From Ancylobacter pratisalsi (lineage in GTDB: Bacteria; Pseudomonadota; Alphaproteobacteria; Rhizobiales; Xanthobacteraceae), in assembly GCF_010669125.1 (NCBI RefSeq), contig NZ_CP048630.1:3592001-3656000 (forward strand): DNA of 64,000 nucleotides, written 5' to 3'. The notes below the pieces were generated by a model. That model searched no databases. It had not been told where the DNA came from and worked only from the letters and a program-made list of their open reading frames with translations. Both the position numbers and the translations under genes were made by a program. Shown here piece by piece: positions 18,557-27,430 of this stretch (its first letter is position 1; each line of letters begins with the position of its first letter).

Positions 18557-19755
18557 GGCGTCGCCTCCGAGAGGCGCACGCGCATGAGGGGATAGACGTC
18601 CTGCGGCGCCAGCACGGTGTCGCCGCTCACGAGACCCCTGCTGATCTCCACCCGCTCGCTCCCGGCGGCACCGAGCCCGACCTCGCGCCAGCGCGCGCGT
18701 CCATCCGTCGCCACCCACAGGCCGGGGTGGCCGTCGCGCCGGTCGATGAAGCTCTTGGGCACGGTGAGTGCGTCCGGGCGCTGCGCGATGACGATGCGCG
18801 CGGTGCCGCGCTGTCCCAACGCCCAGTTGGGGGGCAGGCTATCCAGCGTGATGTCGAGTTCGAACTCGCGCGTCTCCTCGTCCACCTGCCGGTCGAGCCG
18901 CAGCACATGGCCGGGGATCGGGGGCTGGTCGGGGCCGAAAGTCACGCGTGCCTCCTGTCCGGGGCGCAGCGCCGCGATCGCGCTCTCGTCGAGGCGCGCG
19001 GTGAGCACGAGGCTGGTCGGATCGACGATGCGCAGCAGCTCGGTGCCGGGCGTCAGCACCTCGCCGAGCTGGTGCGTCCGCGCGACCACGATGCCGGAGA
19101 TCGGCGCCCGGATCAGGCTGTCGTCGAGCTGGGCGCGCGCCACCGCGATGCGGGCACGGGCGGCGTCGCGCTCGGCCTCGGCCTGCTCGATGGCGCGGCG
19201 GGCGTGGACAAGGTCCGCCTCCGCTTGCCGGCGGGTGGCAAGGGCGTCCTCCAGCCCGGCCTCACTGATCACGCCCTTGGCCAGAAGCGCCTGCTGGCGC
19301 TCATGGATGGCGCGGACCTTGTCCAGCGTCGCCACGGCGCGGTCGCGCTCGGCTTCAGTCGCGGCGATCGCGCGCTCGGCGGCATGGGCGTTGGCCTCGG
19401 CGGAAGCGACCTCGCCGGCGAGGTCCTCAAAGGCGAGCCGCGCCAGTATCTCGCCCTCGGTCACCGTGTCGTTGCGGTCGACGGCAAGCGCGCTGATCCG
19501 TCCCTGCAGCCGGCTGCCGACGCTCGCCTGCGACAGCGCCGTGAGCGTGCCGGGCCCGCGCAGCTCCACGCTGAGGCCCGTCGCGCGCACGATCTCGCCG
19601 GGCGTGGCGTAGGGGTAGAGATAACGCGCGCCGGCAATTGCGGCGCAGAGCGCCAGGAGCGCCAGCCCGGCCAGCCGCGCCCGCCCACGTGTTCTGGGAC
19701 GCGGGGCTGCTGGGCGCAGCGGCAGGAACTGGTCGATGTGGGGCTGAACGTTCAT
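18553..19755 (-). CDS. HlyD/RND-type periplasmic adaptor protein
   Basis: A 400-residue membrane fusion protein: N-terminal anchor at about residues 28-43, then lipoyl-like halves (VGSRLQGRISALAVDRNDTVTEGEILARL and APISGIVVARTHQLGEVL) flanking a long Ala/Glu/Arg-rich coiled coil (about residues 115-205). It bridges the inner-membrane exporter to an outer-membrane channel. It is first of three overlapping exporter genes and lies 31 bases after the Cys-rich protein gene. Confidence 0.88.
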   Translation of the reverse strand: MNVQPHIDQFLPLRPAAPRPRTRGRARLAGLALLALCAAIAGARYLYPYATPGEIVRATGLSVELRGPGTLTALSQASVGSRLQGRISALAVDRNDTVTEGEILARLAFEDLAGEVASAEANAHAAERAIAATEAERDRAVATLDKVRAIHERQQALLAKGVISEAGLEDALATRRQAEADLVHARRAIEQAEAERDAARARIAVARAQLDDSLIRAPISGIVVARTHQLGEVLTPGTELLRIVDPTSLVLTARLDESAIAALRPGQEARVTFGPDQPPIPGHVLRLDRQVDEETREFELDITLDSLPPNWALGQRGTARIVIAQRPDALTVPKSFIDRRDGHPGLWVATDGRARWREVGLGAAGSERVEISRGLVSGDTVLAPQDVYPLMRVRLSEATP

Positions 19756-19786
19756 GGTCGCTGTCGCCTTCGCCGCGGGATTCCCG

Positions 19787-20077
19787 TCACTGCGCCTGCG
19801 CCGACCTCACCGACAGCAGCGCGTTGACGCAGGGCGGCGACATGTTTTCCGCGTTGGTCTTGATGCACTGGAGAACGCGCCCGCCGCCGGGCTGCACGCC
19901 GGCGCAGTAGGTCTGGATATCGGCCGCGCAGGCGGCGCGCAGGTTCTGTATCTGCGCCGGTGTCAGGTTCTGCACCGCGGCGGGTGTCTGGGCGAGGGCG
20001 CCGTGCGCGAAGACGGCACCGGCGATGCCGGCCAGGATGATGACGATGGCGGCGCGCCGGTTTAACTTGCGAAGCAT
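19787..20077 (-). CDS. Secreted Cys-rich repeat protein (GLG1-like)
   Basis: A 96-residue protein with a signal peptide ending near ALAQ, followed by one Cys-rich repeat unit with four cysteines (ACAADIQTYC, then VLQC and PPC). The pattern matches the Cys-rich GLG1-like repeat found in small bacterial exported proteins. The function is unknown. ATG 20077 is preferred because GAGG lies at a good distance; an ATG at 20086 is also in frame. It could be co-transcribed with the exporter genes. Confidence 0.7.
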   Translation of the reverse strand: MLRKLNRRAAIVIILAGIAGAVFAHGALAQTPAAVQNLTPAQIQNLRAACAADIQTYCAGVQPGGGRVLQCIKTNAENMSPPCVNALLSVRSAQAQ

Positions 20078-20118
20078 GGTGGTCATCCTCGGAACGGGTG
20101 AATGGGTCCATTGGGGTT

Positions 20119-20169
20119 CGGGCGTGGAGCCCGCCTGACTGGGCGATCGGCGGGCGGGCTCCACGCCCG
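20119..20169. repeat. Perfect 17-base inverted repeat with 17-base loop
   Basis: Bases 20119-20135 (CGGGCGTGGAGCCCGCC) are the exact reverse complement of 20153-20169. The element sits in the divergent gap between the Cys-rich gene and the response regulator gene. As RNA on either strand it would form a very stable hairpin. No T-run follows, so it is not a standard terminator. Confidence 0.85.
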
Positions 20170-20348
20170 GCGGTCCGCGCAAGCGATCCGCCCTGCCAGC
20201 CGGACCGGGGCGGGTCCTCCGTGGCAGGTGAACAGATTGCGCGCCACGCTTTGCGCCGATGTCTCGGAAAACCGGTTTTTCGTAACAGTTTGTATCGACG
20301 CCGATGCCGCGACTTGCCTCGCGCGCCCGGCGCTGTCATGCCGGTCTC

Positions 20349-21065
20349 ATGACAGCGGAACGGTTACTTCTGGTCGAGGACGACCGTGACATACGCAGCC
20401 TGCTCACGGACTTCCTCGGCGGCGAGGGTTATGAGGTGGAGGCGGTCGAGAGCGGGGCGCTGATGGACCGCGCGCTGATGCGCGCCATGCCGGACCTTGT
20501 CATTCTCGACATCATGCTGCCGGGCGAGGACGGGCTGTCGATCTGCCGGCGGCTGCGTGCACGCTCGCGGGTGCCGATCCTGATGCTCACCGCCAAGCAT
20601 GACGAGGTGGACCGCATCGTCGGGCTGGAGATCGGCGCCGACGATTATCTCGGCAAGCCGTTCAACCCGCGCGAGCTGCTGGCGCGCATCCGTGCGCTGC
20701 TGCGCCGTTCCAGCGGCGCGCTGGCGGCGGGTGCGCCCGAACGCCGGCGTCGTCGCTTTTCCCGGCTCACCGTCGATCTCGATGCCCGCCTGATCGAGGA
20801 CGACGCAGGCCAGCGGGTCAACCTCACCACCGCCGAATTCGATCTGCTCACCTGCTTCCTGGAACGCCCCGGCCGGGTGCTCTCGCGCGACCAGTTGCTG
20901 GACTGGACCCGCGGGCGCTCGGCCGAGCCGTTCGACCGCACCATCGACGTCACCGTGTCGCGGCTGCGCGCCAAGCTGGCGCAGTGCCTGCCCGAGGAGG
21001 ACCAGCTCATCACCACGGTGCGTAATGTCGGCTACCTGTTCTCCACCGACGTGCGGGACGTGTGA
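20349..21065 (+). CDS. OmpR-family response regulator
   Basis: A receiver domain (residues 1 to about 120) with the phospho-acceptor Asp54 in VILDIMLPGEDG, and Lys near residue 104 in KPFNPRELLARI. A winged-helix DNA-binding domain follows (LTTAEFDLLTCFLERPGRVLSRDQLLD). Length is 238. ATG 20349 gives the normal N-terminus. The sensor kinase gene starts seven bases later. Targets are unknown, but the LTXXQ gene behind the kinase is a candidate. Confidence 0.92.
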   Translation: MTAERLLLVEDDRDIRSLLTDFLGGEGYEVEAVESGALMDRALMRAMPDLVILDIMLPGEDGLSICRRLRARSRVPILMLTAKHDEVDRIVGLEIGADDYLGKPFNPRELLARIRALLRRSSGALAAGAPERRRRRFSRLTVDLDARLIEDDAGQRVNLTTAEFDLLTCFLERPGRVLSRDQLLDWTRGRSAEPFDRTIDVTVSRLRAKLAQCLPEEDQLITTVRNVGYLFSTDVRDV

Positions 21066-21072
21066 GGGTCGC

Positions 21073-22389
21073 ATGCGCCTCGGCCTTCTCGCCCGCATCA
21101 TCCTCATCGTGGCGCTCGCGCTGCTGGCGATCCAGCTTCTCGCGCTGCTGATCTATTTCGGCGCCACCGACAATCGCGCCGTCTTCGGCGCGGCGTCCGG
21201 CTCGCTGCCGCGCCAGGTCGCGGGCCTTGTGCGCCTGGTCGAGAAGGCGCCGCCGGATCTGAGGGCCAGCGTGCTCGACGCGTTCTCGCAGAACGGGCGC
21301 AGCCTCGCCATCGTCCCCGGCCCGCCGCCGGACGAGGCCGGCGTGGCGGCACTGAACCGAATCGAGATCGCGATAAAGGCCGTGCTCGCCTCCGATGGCG
21401 CGCCCGGGCGCCATGTGCTGGTGCTGTTCGATCCCCGTCAGGGTGAACATGCGGGCGAGACGCTGCGGGTCTATGTCCAGCTCGCCTCGGGCGACTATCT
21501 GCTGCTGGACGTGCAGGACAAGGTGACGGTTCGCGTGCTCGGCGTTCCGATCGGCTTTTTCGCCGGTCTGTTCGGCGTGCTGGTCGCGGTCGCCGCGCTG
21601 GTGGCGGTGGCGCGCGAGATGAAGCCGCTGACGCGCCTGGCCCGCGATGTCGACCGCGTCGGCGAGCATCTCGATCCGGTGCCGATCCCGGAAACCGGCG
21701 CGCCGGAATTGCGGGCGCTGATCCACGCGGTCAACGCGATGCAGGAGCGCATCGCCACCCTGGTGAAGAACCGGACCCTGACGCTGGGCGCGATCTCGCA
21801 TGATCTGCGCACCTATCTCACCCGGCTGCGGCTGAGAATCGAGATGATGCCCGAAAGCCGCCACCGCGACGGCGCCATCGGCGATGTCGAGGCGATGCAG
21901 GCGCTGGTGGAGGACACGCTCGATTTCGCGCAGAGTTCCTTCGCGTCCGCCGAACCGGCGGCCTGCGATCCCGGTGCCGTGCTCGCGCGCTACTGTGCCG
22001 GCCACGTCGAGGCCGGGCGGATCACGCTGACGCTGCCCGCCGTGGCGCTGCGTGTGGCGATGGCCGAGACGGTGCTGGAGCGGCTGTGCGCCAACCTGAT
22101 CGAGAACGCGCTGCGCTACGGGCACGCCGCCTTCGTGCGCGTGGAAGGCGCGCCCGGCGCCGTGGTGCTGGTGGTCGAGGACGAGGGCCCCGGCATTGCA
22201 CCCGAGGAGCGCGCCAAGGTGTTCGAGCCGTTCTACCGGATCGAAGCCTCGCGCAGCCGCGACAGCGGCGGGGCCGGGCTGGGGCTGACCATCGTCAAGC
22301 GCATCGTCGCGCTTCACGGGGGAACGGCCGCGCTCGGCGACAGCGGGCATGGCGGGCTCGCGGTCACGGTCTGCCTGCCGGCGGCGTGA
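21073..22389 (+). CDS. Sensor histidine kinase with HAMP domain
   Basis: A 438-residue kinase: first helix at about residues 5-32, a short periplasmic domain, second helix near VLGVPIGFFAGLFGVLVAVAAL, HAMP, then the H-box AISHDLRTYLTRLR with His243. ATP-binding motifs are NLIENALRYG, DEGPGIAPEE and GGAGLGLTIVKRI. The H-box has Tyr248 where Pro is usual (HDLRTPLTRL). It should phosphorylate the adjacent regulator. The signal is unknown. Confidence 0.9.
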   Translation: MRLGLLARIILIVALALLAIQLLALLIYFGATDNRAVFGAASGSLPRQVAGLVRLVEKAPPDLRASVLDAFSQNGRSLAIVPGPPPDEAGVAALNRIEIAIKAVLASDGAPGRHVLVLFDPRQGEHAGETLRVYVQLASGDYLLLDVQDKVTVRVLGVPIGFFAGLFGVLVAVAALVAVAREMKPLTRLARDVDRVGEHLDPVPIPETGAPELRALIHAVNAMQERIATLVKNRTLTLGAISHDLRTYLTRLRLRIEMMPESRHRDGAIGDVEAMQALVEDTLDFAQSSFASAEPAACDPGAVLARYCAGHVEAGRITLTLPAVALRVAMAETVLERLCANLIENALRYGHAAFVRVEGAPGAVVLVVEDEGPGIAPEERAKVFEPFYRIEASRSRDSGGAGLGLTIVKRIVALHGGTAALGDSGHGGLAVTVCLPAA

Positions 22390-22472
22390 TACAAATCGAC
22401 ATCAAGGTGTAGGTCCCCTGAGACATTGCCGGGCGAGGCTGCGGTCCTTCTCAACGGCAAGGGATCAAAGCC

Positions 22473-23051
22473 ATGAGACGTTTTCTCGCAAGACCTTCGG
22501 TCAGAACCGTGGTGGGTGGAACGCTCGCCGCAGGCCTCATCGCCGCGCTCGCGCTGCCGGTGATGGGCATCGCCCGGGTGAGCGCCGACCCGCTGGCCGG
22601 CGCACCCGCCACCCTGACGGCCTTCATGGGCGGCGGACAAAGCGGGCGGGCGCTTCCCGCCTTCGACGGCACCATGGCGCGCCTTGCCGCTGGCGCGCTG
22701 CTCGCGGCGCAGGAGACCGCGCTCGGCATCACGCCGGAGCAGATGCCGGCGTGGCGGGCCTATACCGGCGCGCTGGTCGCGTTCATCCCCACCGGCACGC
22801 GCGTCGGGCGCTGGACCGACAAGCAGACCCGTGACGCCGCCGCCGCCTTCGATCTGGTCGACGACGTGACCGCCGCCGCCATCGAGCGCGCCGAGGCGGC
22901 GAAGACGCTGCGGGAAGCGGCGAATGCGCTGAAGGCGACACTGACGCCCGAGCAGCTGAGCATGGCGCAGCAGATGCAGGCCGGGCTGGTCGAACGCGTG
23001 CTGCGCTTCGTCGAATGGCGGCGCAGCGAGGGCCGGACACTGCCGCTCTGA
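22473..23051 (+). CDS. Exported LTXXQ-motif (Spy/CpxP-like) protein
   Basis: A 192-residue protein with an N-terminal signal or anchor (residues 12-32). It has an LTPEQLSMAQQM motif near residue 155 and an ITPEQMPAWRAY copy near residue 88. These are LTXXQ-type motifs of periplasmic Spy/CpxP chaperone-like proteins. It lies 83 bases behind the kinase gene and may be a target or modulator of that two-component system, as CpxP is for CpxA; this is inference. Confidence 0.7.
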   Translation: MRRFLARPSVRTVVGGTLAAGLIAALALPVMGIARVSADPLAGAPATLTAFMGGGQSGRALPAFDGTMARLAAGALLAAQETALGITPEQMPAWRAYTGALVAFIPTGTRVGRWTDKQTRDAAAAFDLVDDVTAAAIERAEAAKTLREAANALKATLTPEQLSMAQQMQAGLVERVLRFVEWRRSEGRTLPL

Positions 23052-23076
23052 GCCGCCAGCCTTCCTCCGCACGCAA

Positions 23077-23110
23077 CAAAAAGGCCCGGGAGCACGCTTC
23101 CGGGCCTTTA
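23077..23110. terminator. Bidirectional intrinsic terminator
   Basis: The stem AAAGGCCCGGGAGC-ACG-CTTCCGGGCCTTT has an A-run on one side and T-run on the other, so it can stop transcripts from both the LTXXQ gene (plus) and the SH3 gene (minus). Confidence 0.85.
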
Positions 23111-23135
23111 GCGTCTGTCTTGAGTGCCGCCGTGG

Positions 23136-23843
23136 CTACCGGCGGTTCACGCTGCGCGAGCCGCTGAAGCTGCGGCCGCCGCCGGTCGTGCCCGAACGGC
23201 TGGCGGAGCAGCCGGATCCCGAGGTGCAGTTGCGGGTCCGCGTCGCGCTGCCGCCATACGCGCCGGTGGTGTTGCGCGTCGCGGTGCAGCTGCCGTCCGC
23301 GCAGGTGCGGGTCTGCGAGGTGGTCCCGCCATAGCGGCCGGTGGCGCTGCTTGCCCCGGTGCACACGCCGTTGGCACAGCCCGCGGCACGCGATGTGGAG
23401 GTCACGCGCGGCGCGACCGGATAGGGGCCATTGGGGCGGGGCGCGGGATAGGCGCCCCAGCGGCCATACCAGGGATAGGCGCTGTAGTAGCGGTCCCAGT
23501 AGGCGCGGTTATAGGCGACGACGCCTATGCCCACCGCCGTCGCGACCGTCGCGGTCAGCACCACCGGGGCGCCGCCATAGACCAGCTGGATATAGTCCGC
23601 CGCCACCCAGCCGCGATAGCCGGCGAAGGCGACATCGCACCAGGTGTAGCCGGTAACGCAGCCGAAGGTGGTGATCGGCGTGCCCGCCGGCACCAGCGTC
23701 ACGGCGGGGTAGGCGGTGGAAGGTCCGGCCCGCAGGTTTACATTGGCGGTGGCGACCGCCGTGGTCGCGGCGGTGCCGGGCGAGGCGAAGGTCGCGCCGC
23801 CGGCAACCGCCAGCGTGGCGACGAGGAGAAGTTTCTTGAGCAT
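23136..23843 (-). CDS. Secreted SH3-domain protein with Cys-containing C-terminal repeats
   Basis: A 235-residue protein with a signal peptide (MLKKLLLVATLAVAGG) and a bacterial SH3 domain (residues 29 to about 88; VNLRAGPSTAYPAVTLVPAGT). A hydrophobic stretch near residues 92-108 and a Tyr/Pro-rich part follow. The C-terminus has three tandem units of about 23 residues, each with a cysteine pair (CANGVC, CADGSC, CTSGSGC) and a Gly-rich end. It may bind the cell wall. ATG 23843 gives the signal peptide its normal start. Confidence 0.75.
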   Translation of the reverse strand: MLKKLLLVATLAVAGGATFASPGTAATTAVATANVNLRAGPSTAYPAVTLVPAGTPITTFGCVTGYTWCDVAFAGYRGWVAADYIQLVYGGAPVVLTATVATAVGIGVVAYNRAYWDRYYSAYPWYGRWGAYPAPRPNGPYPVAPRVTSTSRAAGCANGVCTGASSATGRYGGTTSQTRTCADGSCTATRNTTGAYGGSATRTRNCTSGSGCSASRSGTTGGGRSFSGSRSVNRR

Positions 23844-23974
23844 GGCGTGGTCCCCGAGATGGCGCCGCACGCGCGGCGGGCCGGTTTTGTCATGTCACCG
23901 TGCTAGAGCGCCGGCGTCGCGGGCCTGTCTCAGCCATGTTTCAGTTTGTGACAGGTCTTGGGCCGAGGGCCGGT

Positions 23975-25801
23975 TCAGTCGATCCGTTCCCCGGTCAGTT
24001 CGCTGAGCCGGCGGCCCATCTCGTCGCTGTAGCGCTTCACCGCATGCGCCTCGCTGAGGATGCCGACGATGGTCCGGTCCGGCATGGTGACGGCGAGCGC
24101 GTCGGCCTCGCAGCGGGAGAAGGTCGCCAGCGCCTCGCGAATGGTCATGCCCGGTCGCAGCGTGTCACCGACATGGCGCAGCAGCGCGTGCACCGTGGCG
24201 GGAGCCTTTGCGTCACCGGCAGGCTCGTCCGCTTCCGCGGCATAGAGCGTGGCGGGCAGCACCATGCCGGCATAGTAGCCCTCGGAATCGGTGGCGACGA
24301 GGTAGGACGTGGAGCCGGGCGGGTAGGCCCGCCGGGCCTGTTCCAGCGTCGAGGCGTCGGCGACCTGGGGCACCTCGCGGCGCATCATGGTCGCGACGGT
24401 AAGCTCGCGCATCCAGCCGATGTCGTGCGCGCCGCGAATGGTCTCGCCGCGCAGGTGAAAGCGCCAGGTGGTGAAGGAGAAGCCGAACAGGCGCCGCGTG
24501 ATCAGCGAGGCCGCCGCCGCCGCCGCCAGCACGGCGAGCGTCAGGGTCAGGTCCCCGGTCATCTCCAGCGCCAGCAGGGTCATCGTCATCGGTCCGCCGA
24601 CCACCGCGACCGCCAGCGCGCTCATGCCGATCAGGGCGTAGAGCGAGTGCGACACCACCATGTTCGGTAGCACAAGCTCCAGCCCCGCCGCATAGGCGCG
24701 TCCCGCCAGCACGCCCATCAGCACCGAGGCGAAGAACAGGCCGCCGCGAAAGCCGGAGCCCAGCGATACCGCCGAGGCGATCACCTTGGCGCCGAGCAGC
24801 ATCAGCAGGAAGGTCAGCGTGCTGTCGGCGCCGATATACAGATAGACCGCGCCATGGCCGGCCGAGAACACGGCGGGGTTCCACAGCGCCAGCGCGCCGA
24901 CGATCAGCCCGCCCACCATCGGCCGCAGTGCGGCCGGCAGCGCCGAGCGCCGGAATCCGGTCTCCACCAGCGTCACCCCGCGCATGATGACGATGCCCAC
25001 CAGCGCGCACAGGATGCCGAGCAGCAGGATCGCCGGCAGATCGCTCATCTGCGGCGCGCCCAGCGCGGGAAGCGGCGGGGCGAGGTTCGGCAGCAGGGTC
25101 TGGCGGGTCAGCGTCGCGGTGAAGCTCGCGGTCATCATCGGCACGAAGGCCGGTATCGCATAGGTGCCGAGAATCAGCTCAAAGCCATAAAACGCGCCCA
25201 TCAGCGGGGCGTTGAACGCGGCGCCGATGGCGGCCCCTGCGCCGCAGCCGACCATGAGCCGCAGATCCGCGCGGCGCAGGTGAAACGCCTGCCCGAGGCG
25301 CGAGGCGATGCCGCTGGCCGCCTGCGTATAGCCCGCCTCCAGTCCCACCGAGGCGCCGACCCCGCTGGAGCCGATGGTTTGCGCGGCCACGATCACGCTG
25401 TCCTTCAGCGACATCTGTCCGCCATGCAGCGCGTTGGCCTCGATCGGGTCGATCGGCTGGCCGAAGCCGCGCTTGCGCAGCAGCGCCGAGATGAGCCCGA
25501 AGACCAGCCCGCCCAGCGCGGGCGCGCCGAGCACCAGCGCCGGTATCAGCCCGCTGGCGACGGAGAGGTGCTCATGCGCGCCGATGCCGAAGATCAGCAC
25601 ATGCATGGCCTGCATGGTGCCGTTCATCGCCACCACGACAAGGCCGGCGAGCACGCCGACCACGGCGGCGAACAGCACGACGCCCAGCTCGCTGCTGCGC
25701 GCCAGGCGCCTCAGGCGGTGGGTGAGGGATTCTTTCCCGGAGCTTGGATCGGCTGTCACGTCGCGCCCGCTGCGTTCCGTCCGTTCACGTCCGGCCAGCA
25801 T
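23975..25801 (-). CDS. ClC-family chloride channel/antiporter with C-terminal CBS domains
   Basis: A 608-residue protein. The membrane part (about residues 38-430) is ClC, with GVGASVGLEAGYTQ carrying the likely gating Glu155 and GAGAAIGAAFNAPLMGAFYGFEL further on. Two CBS modules (about residues 465-600) end in TIVGILSEAHAVKRYSDEM. The usual GSGIP anion motif is not recognisable, so ion choice is uncertain. The start at 25801 has no clear ribosome site; an in-frame GTG at 25759 is an alternative. Confidence 0.85.
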   Translation of the reverse strand: MLAGRERTERSGRDVTADPSSGKESLTHRLRRLARSSELGVVLFAAVVGVLAGLVVVAMNGTMQAMHVLIFGIGAHEHLSVASGLIPALVLGAPALGGLVFGLISALLRKRGFGQPIDPIEANALHGGQMSLKDSVIVAAQTIGSSGVGASVGLEAGYTQAASGIASRLGQAFHLRRADLRLMVGCGAGAAIGAAFNAPLMGAFYGFELILGTYAIPAFVPMMTASFTATLTRQTLLPNLAPPLPALGAPQMSDLPAILLLGILCALVGIVIMRGVTLVETGFRRSALPAALRPMVGGLIVGALALWNPAVFSAGHGAVYLYIGADSTLTFLLMLLGAKVIASAVSLGSGFRGGLFFASVLMGVLAGRAYAAGLELVLPNMVVSHSLYALIGMSALAVAVVGGPMTMTLLALEMTGDLTLTLAVLAAAAAASLITRRLFGFSFTTWRFHLRGETIRGAHDIGWMRELTVATMMRREVPQVADASTLEQARRAYPPGSTSYLVATDSEGYYAGMVLPATLYAAEADEPAGDAKAPATVHALLRHVGDTLRPGMTIREALATFSRCEADALAVTMPDRTIVGILSEAHAVKRYSDEMGRRLSELTGERID

Positions 25802-25858
25802 GCATCACAAAAGCTGAACGATTTCCATGGGGTGGCCGTTACGCGTTTATACTTAAAG

Positions 25859-25895
25859 AAAAACGATTGCGTTTTTATGCAATTGATATAGCTAT
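25859..25895 (+). promoter_or_regulatory. Operator-like dyads before the persulfide operon
   Basis: In an unusually AT-rich stretch, AAAAACG-ATTG-CGTTTTT (25859-25876) is a perfect seven-base inverted repeat. ATAGCTAT (25888-25895) is a perfect palindrome. Either could be the BigR site, since the operon encodes BigR and such repressors control their own operon. Confidence 0.5.
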
Positions 25896-25938
25896 GAGGA
25901 GGACAGGAACGGACCTGCCGCAGTCAACGGTGGAAGCC

Positions 25939-26142
25939 ATGACCCGCAATATCGGACGCGTCGACAGTGTGCTGCGCATCATCGTCGGCCTCGCGCTGCT
26001 CTCGCTGCTTTTCGTGCTGGAAGGCAATCTGCGCTGGCTCGGGGTGATTGGCCTGGTGCCGTTGCTCACGGGCATTCTCGGCACCTGCCCGCTCTATTCC
26101 ATTCTCGGCGTCACCACCTGCCCGCTCCGCGCGCGCAAGTGA
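25939..26142 (+). CDS. DUF2892 (YgaP-like) small membrane protein
   Basis: A 67-residue protein opening MTRNIGRVDSVLRIIVGLALL, the typical DUF2892 start, with two hydrophobic segments and GTCPLYSILGVTTCP at the end. It often accompanies sulfide and persulfide genes; the cysteines may handle sulfane sulfur. ATG 25939 is chosen by family fit. The next gene follows after 27 bases. Confidence 0.8.
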   Translation: MTRNIGRVDSVLRIIVGLALLSLLFVLEGNLRWLGVIGLVPLLTGILGTCPLYSILGVTTCPLRARK

Positions 26143-26169
26143 CGACCGCCGCAACACAGAGGACGTGAC

Positions 26170-27051
26170 ATGACCGGGAAACCTGAAGTGACCGGCTTCT
26201 TTGATCCGCGTACCTGGTCGGTCCAGTACGTCGTTGCCGACCGGGAGACGGGCAAGTGCGCCATCGTCGATCCGGTCTACGACTTCGACGAGAAGTCCGG
26301 CCAGACCGCCTCGAAGAATGCCGACCGCCTGCTCGCCTTCGTGCGGGACAAGGGCTACGAGGTCGAGTGGATCCTCGATACCCATCCCCATGCCGACCAT
26401 TTCTCCGCCGCGAACTACCTCAAGCAGAAGACCGGCGCCCGCACCGCCATCGGCGCCAAGGTGACCGACGTCCAGGCGCTGTGGAAGGGCTATTACAACT
26501 GGCCCGACTTCCCCGCCGACGGCTCGCAGTGGGACCACCTGTTCGCGGATGGCGACACCTTCAAGGTGGGCTCGATCGATGCGCGGGTGATGTTCTCGCC
26601 CGGCCACACGCTGGCCTCCATCACCTATGTCGTCGGCGACGCCGCCTTCGTGCACGACACGCTGTTCATGCCGGACAGCGGCACGGCGCGGGCGGACTTT
26701 CCCGGCGGCAGCGCGAAGGTGCTGTGGGCCTCGATCCAGGCCATTCTGGCGCTGCCGGATGACACCCGCATCTTCACCGGGCATGACTACCAGCCCGGCG
26801 GGCGTCAGCCCCAGTGGGAATCGACCGTCGCGGAGCAGAAGGCGCATAACATCCACCTGGTGCGGTCCAAGACCGAGAAGGACTTCGTCGCCCTGCGCGA
26901 GGCCCGCGACCGCACCCTGCCGATGCCGAAGCTGATCCTGCATTCACTGCAGATCAACACCAATGGAGGGCGGCTCCCGGAGCCGGAATCGAACGGGACC
27001 CGGTATCTCAAGATCCCGCTTGACCTGCTACGGGGAGCGGACTGGGGCTGA
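26170..27051 (+). CDS. blh: MBL-fold persulfide dioxygenase-like hydrolase Blh
   Basis: A metallo-beta-lactamase-fold protein with THPHADH at residues 71-77, FSPGHT, HDTLFMPDSGTAR and FTGHDY supplying the metal ligands. It matches the Blh/ETHE1-like group linked to BigR, which oxidises glutathione persulfide to sulfite. Length 293 fits. It is cytoplasmic. bigR follows after four bases. Confidence 0.88.
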   Translation: MTGKPEVTGFFDPRTWSVQYVVADRETGKCAIVDPVYDFDEKSGQTASKNADRLLAFVRDKGYEVEWILDTHPHADHFSAANYLKQKTGARTAIGAKVTDVQALWKGYYNWPDFPADGSQWDHLFADGDTFKVGSIDARVMFSPGHTLASITYVVGDAAFVHDTLFMPDSGTARADFPGGSAKVLWASIQAILALPDDTRIFTGHDYQPGGRQPQWESTVAEQKAHNIHLVRSKTEKDFVALREARDRTLPMPKLILHSLQINTNGGRLPEPESNGTRYLKIPLDLLRGADWG

Positions 27052-27055
27052 GACC

Positions 27056-27403
27056 ATGGTTGATACGCTTTCCGACGAGGTGACGGAGATCAAGGCGCGG
27101 GTCGATGAGGCCACCGCCTTTCTCAAGACGCTGGCCCATCGCGACCGTCTTCTGGTCGCCTGCGCGCTCGTCGACGGCGAACATTCGGTGCGCGAGCTGG
27201 AGGATCTTCTCGGCATCCGCCAGCCTGGCCTGTCGCAGCAGATCGCGGGGCTGCGCGAGGCCGGGCTCATTGTCGGCCGCAAGGAAGGCAAGCAGGTGTT
27301 CTACCGCCTCGCGGACCCGCGCGTGGAGCGTTTCATCACCACCATGCACGCGCTGTTCTGTGCGCCCGGCGCGGGCGGCACGGGTCCGTACGCAGGCCAT
27401 TGA
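27056..27403 (+). CDS. bigR: ArsR-family persulfide sensor BigR/SqrR
   Basis: A 115-residue winged-helix repressor (recognition helix around GIRQPGLSQQIAGLREAGL). Two cysteines, Cys36 (LLVACALVDG) and Cys102 (LFCAPG), occupy the places of the redox pair that forms a polysulfide link in BigR/SqrR. This supports persulfide sensing. Low persulfide should mean repression of this operon. ATG 27056. Confidence 0.88.
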   Translation: MVDTLSDEVTEIKARVDEATAFLKTLAHRDRLLVACALVDGEHSVRELEDLLGIRQPGLSQQIAGLREAGLIVGRKEGKQVFYRLADPRVERFITTMHALFCAPGAGGTGPYAGH

Positions 27404-27430
27404 GCGGGTTTTGACCCGCACAGGATGATC

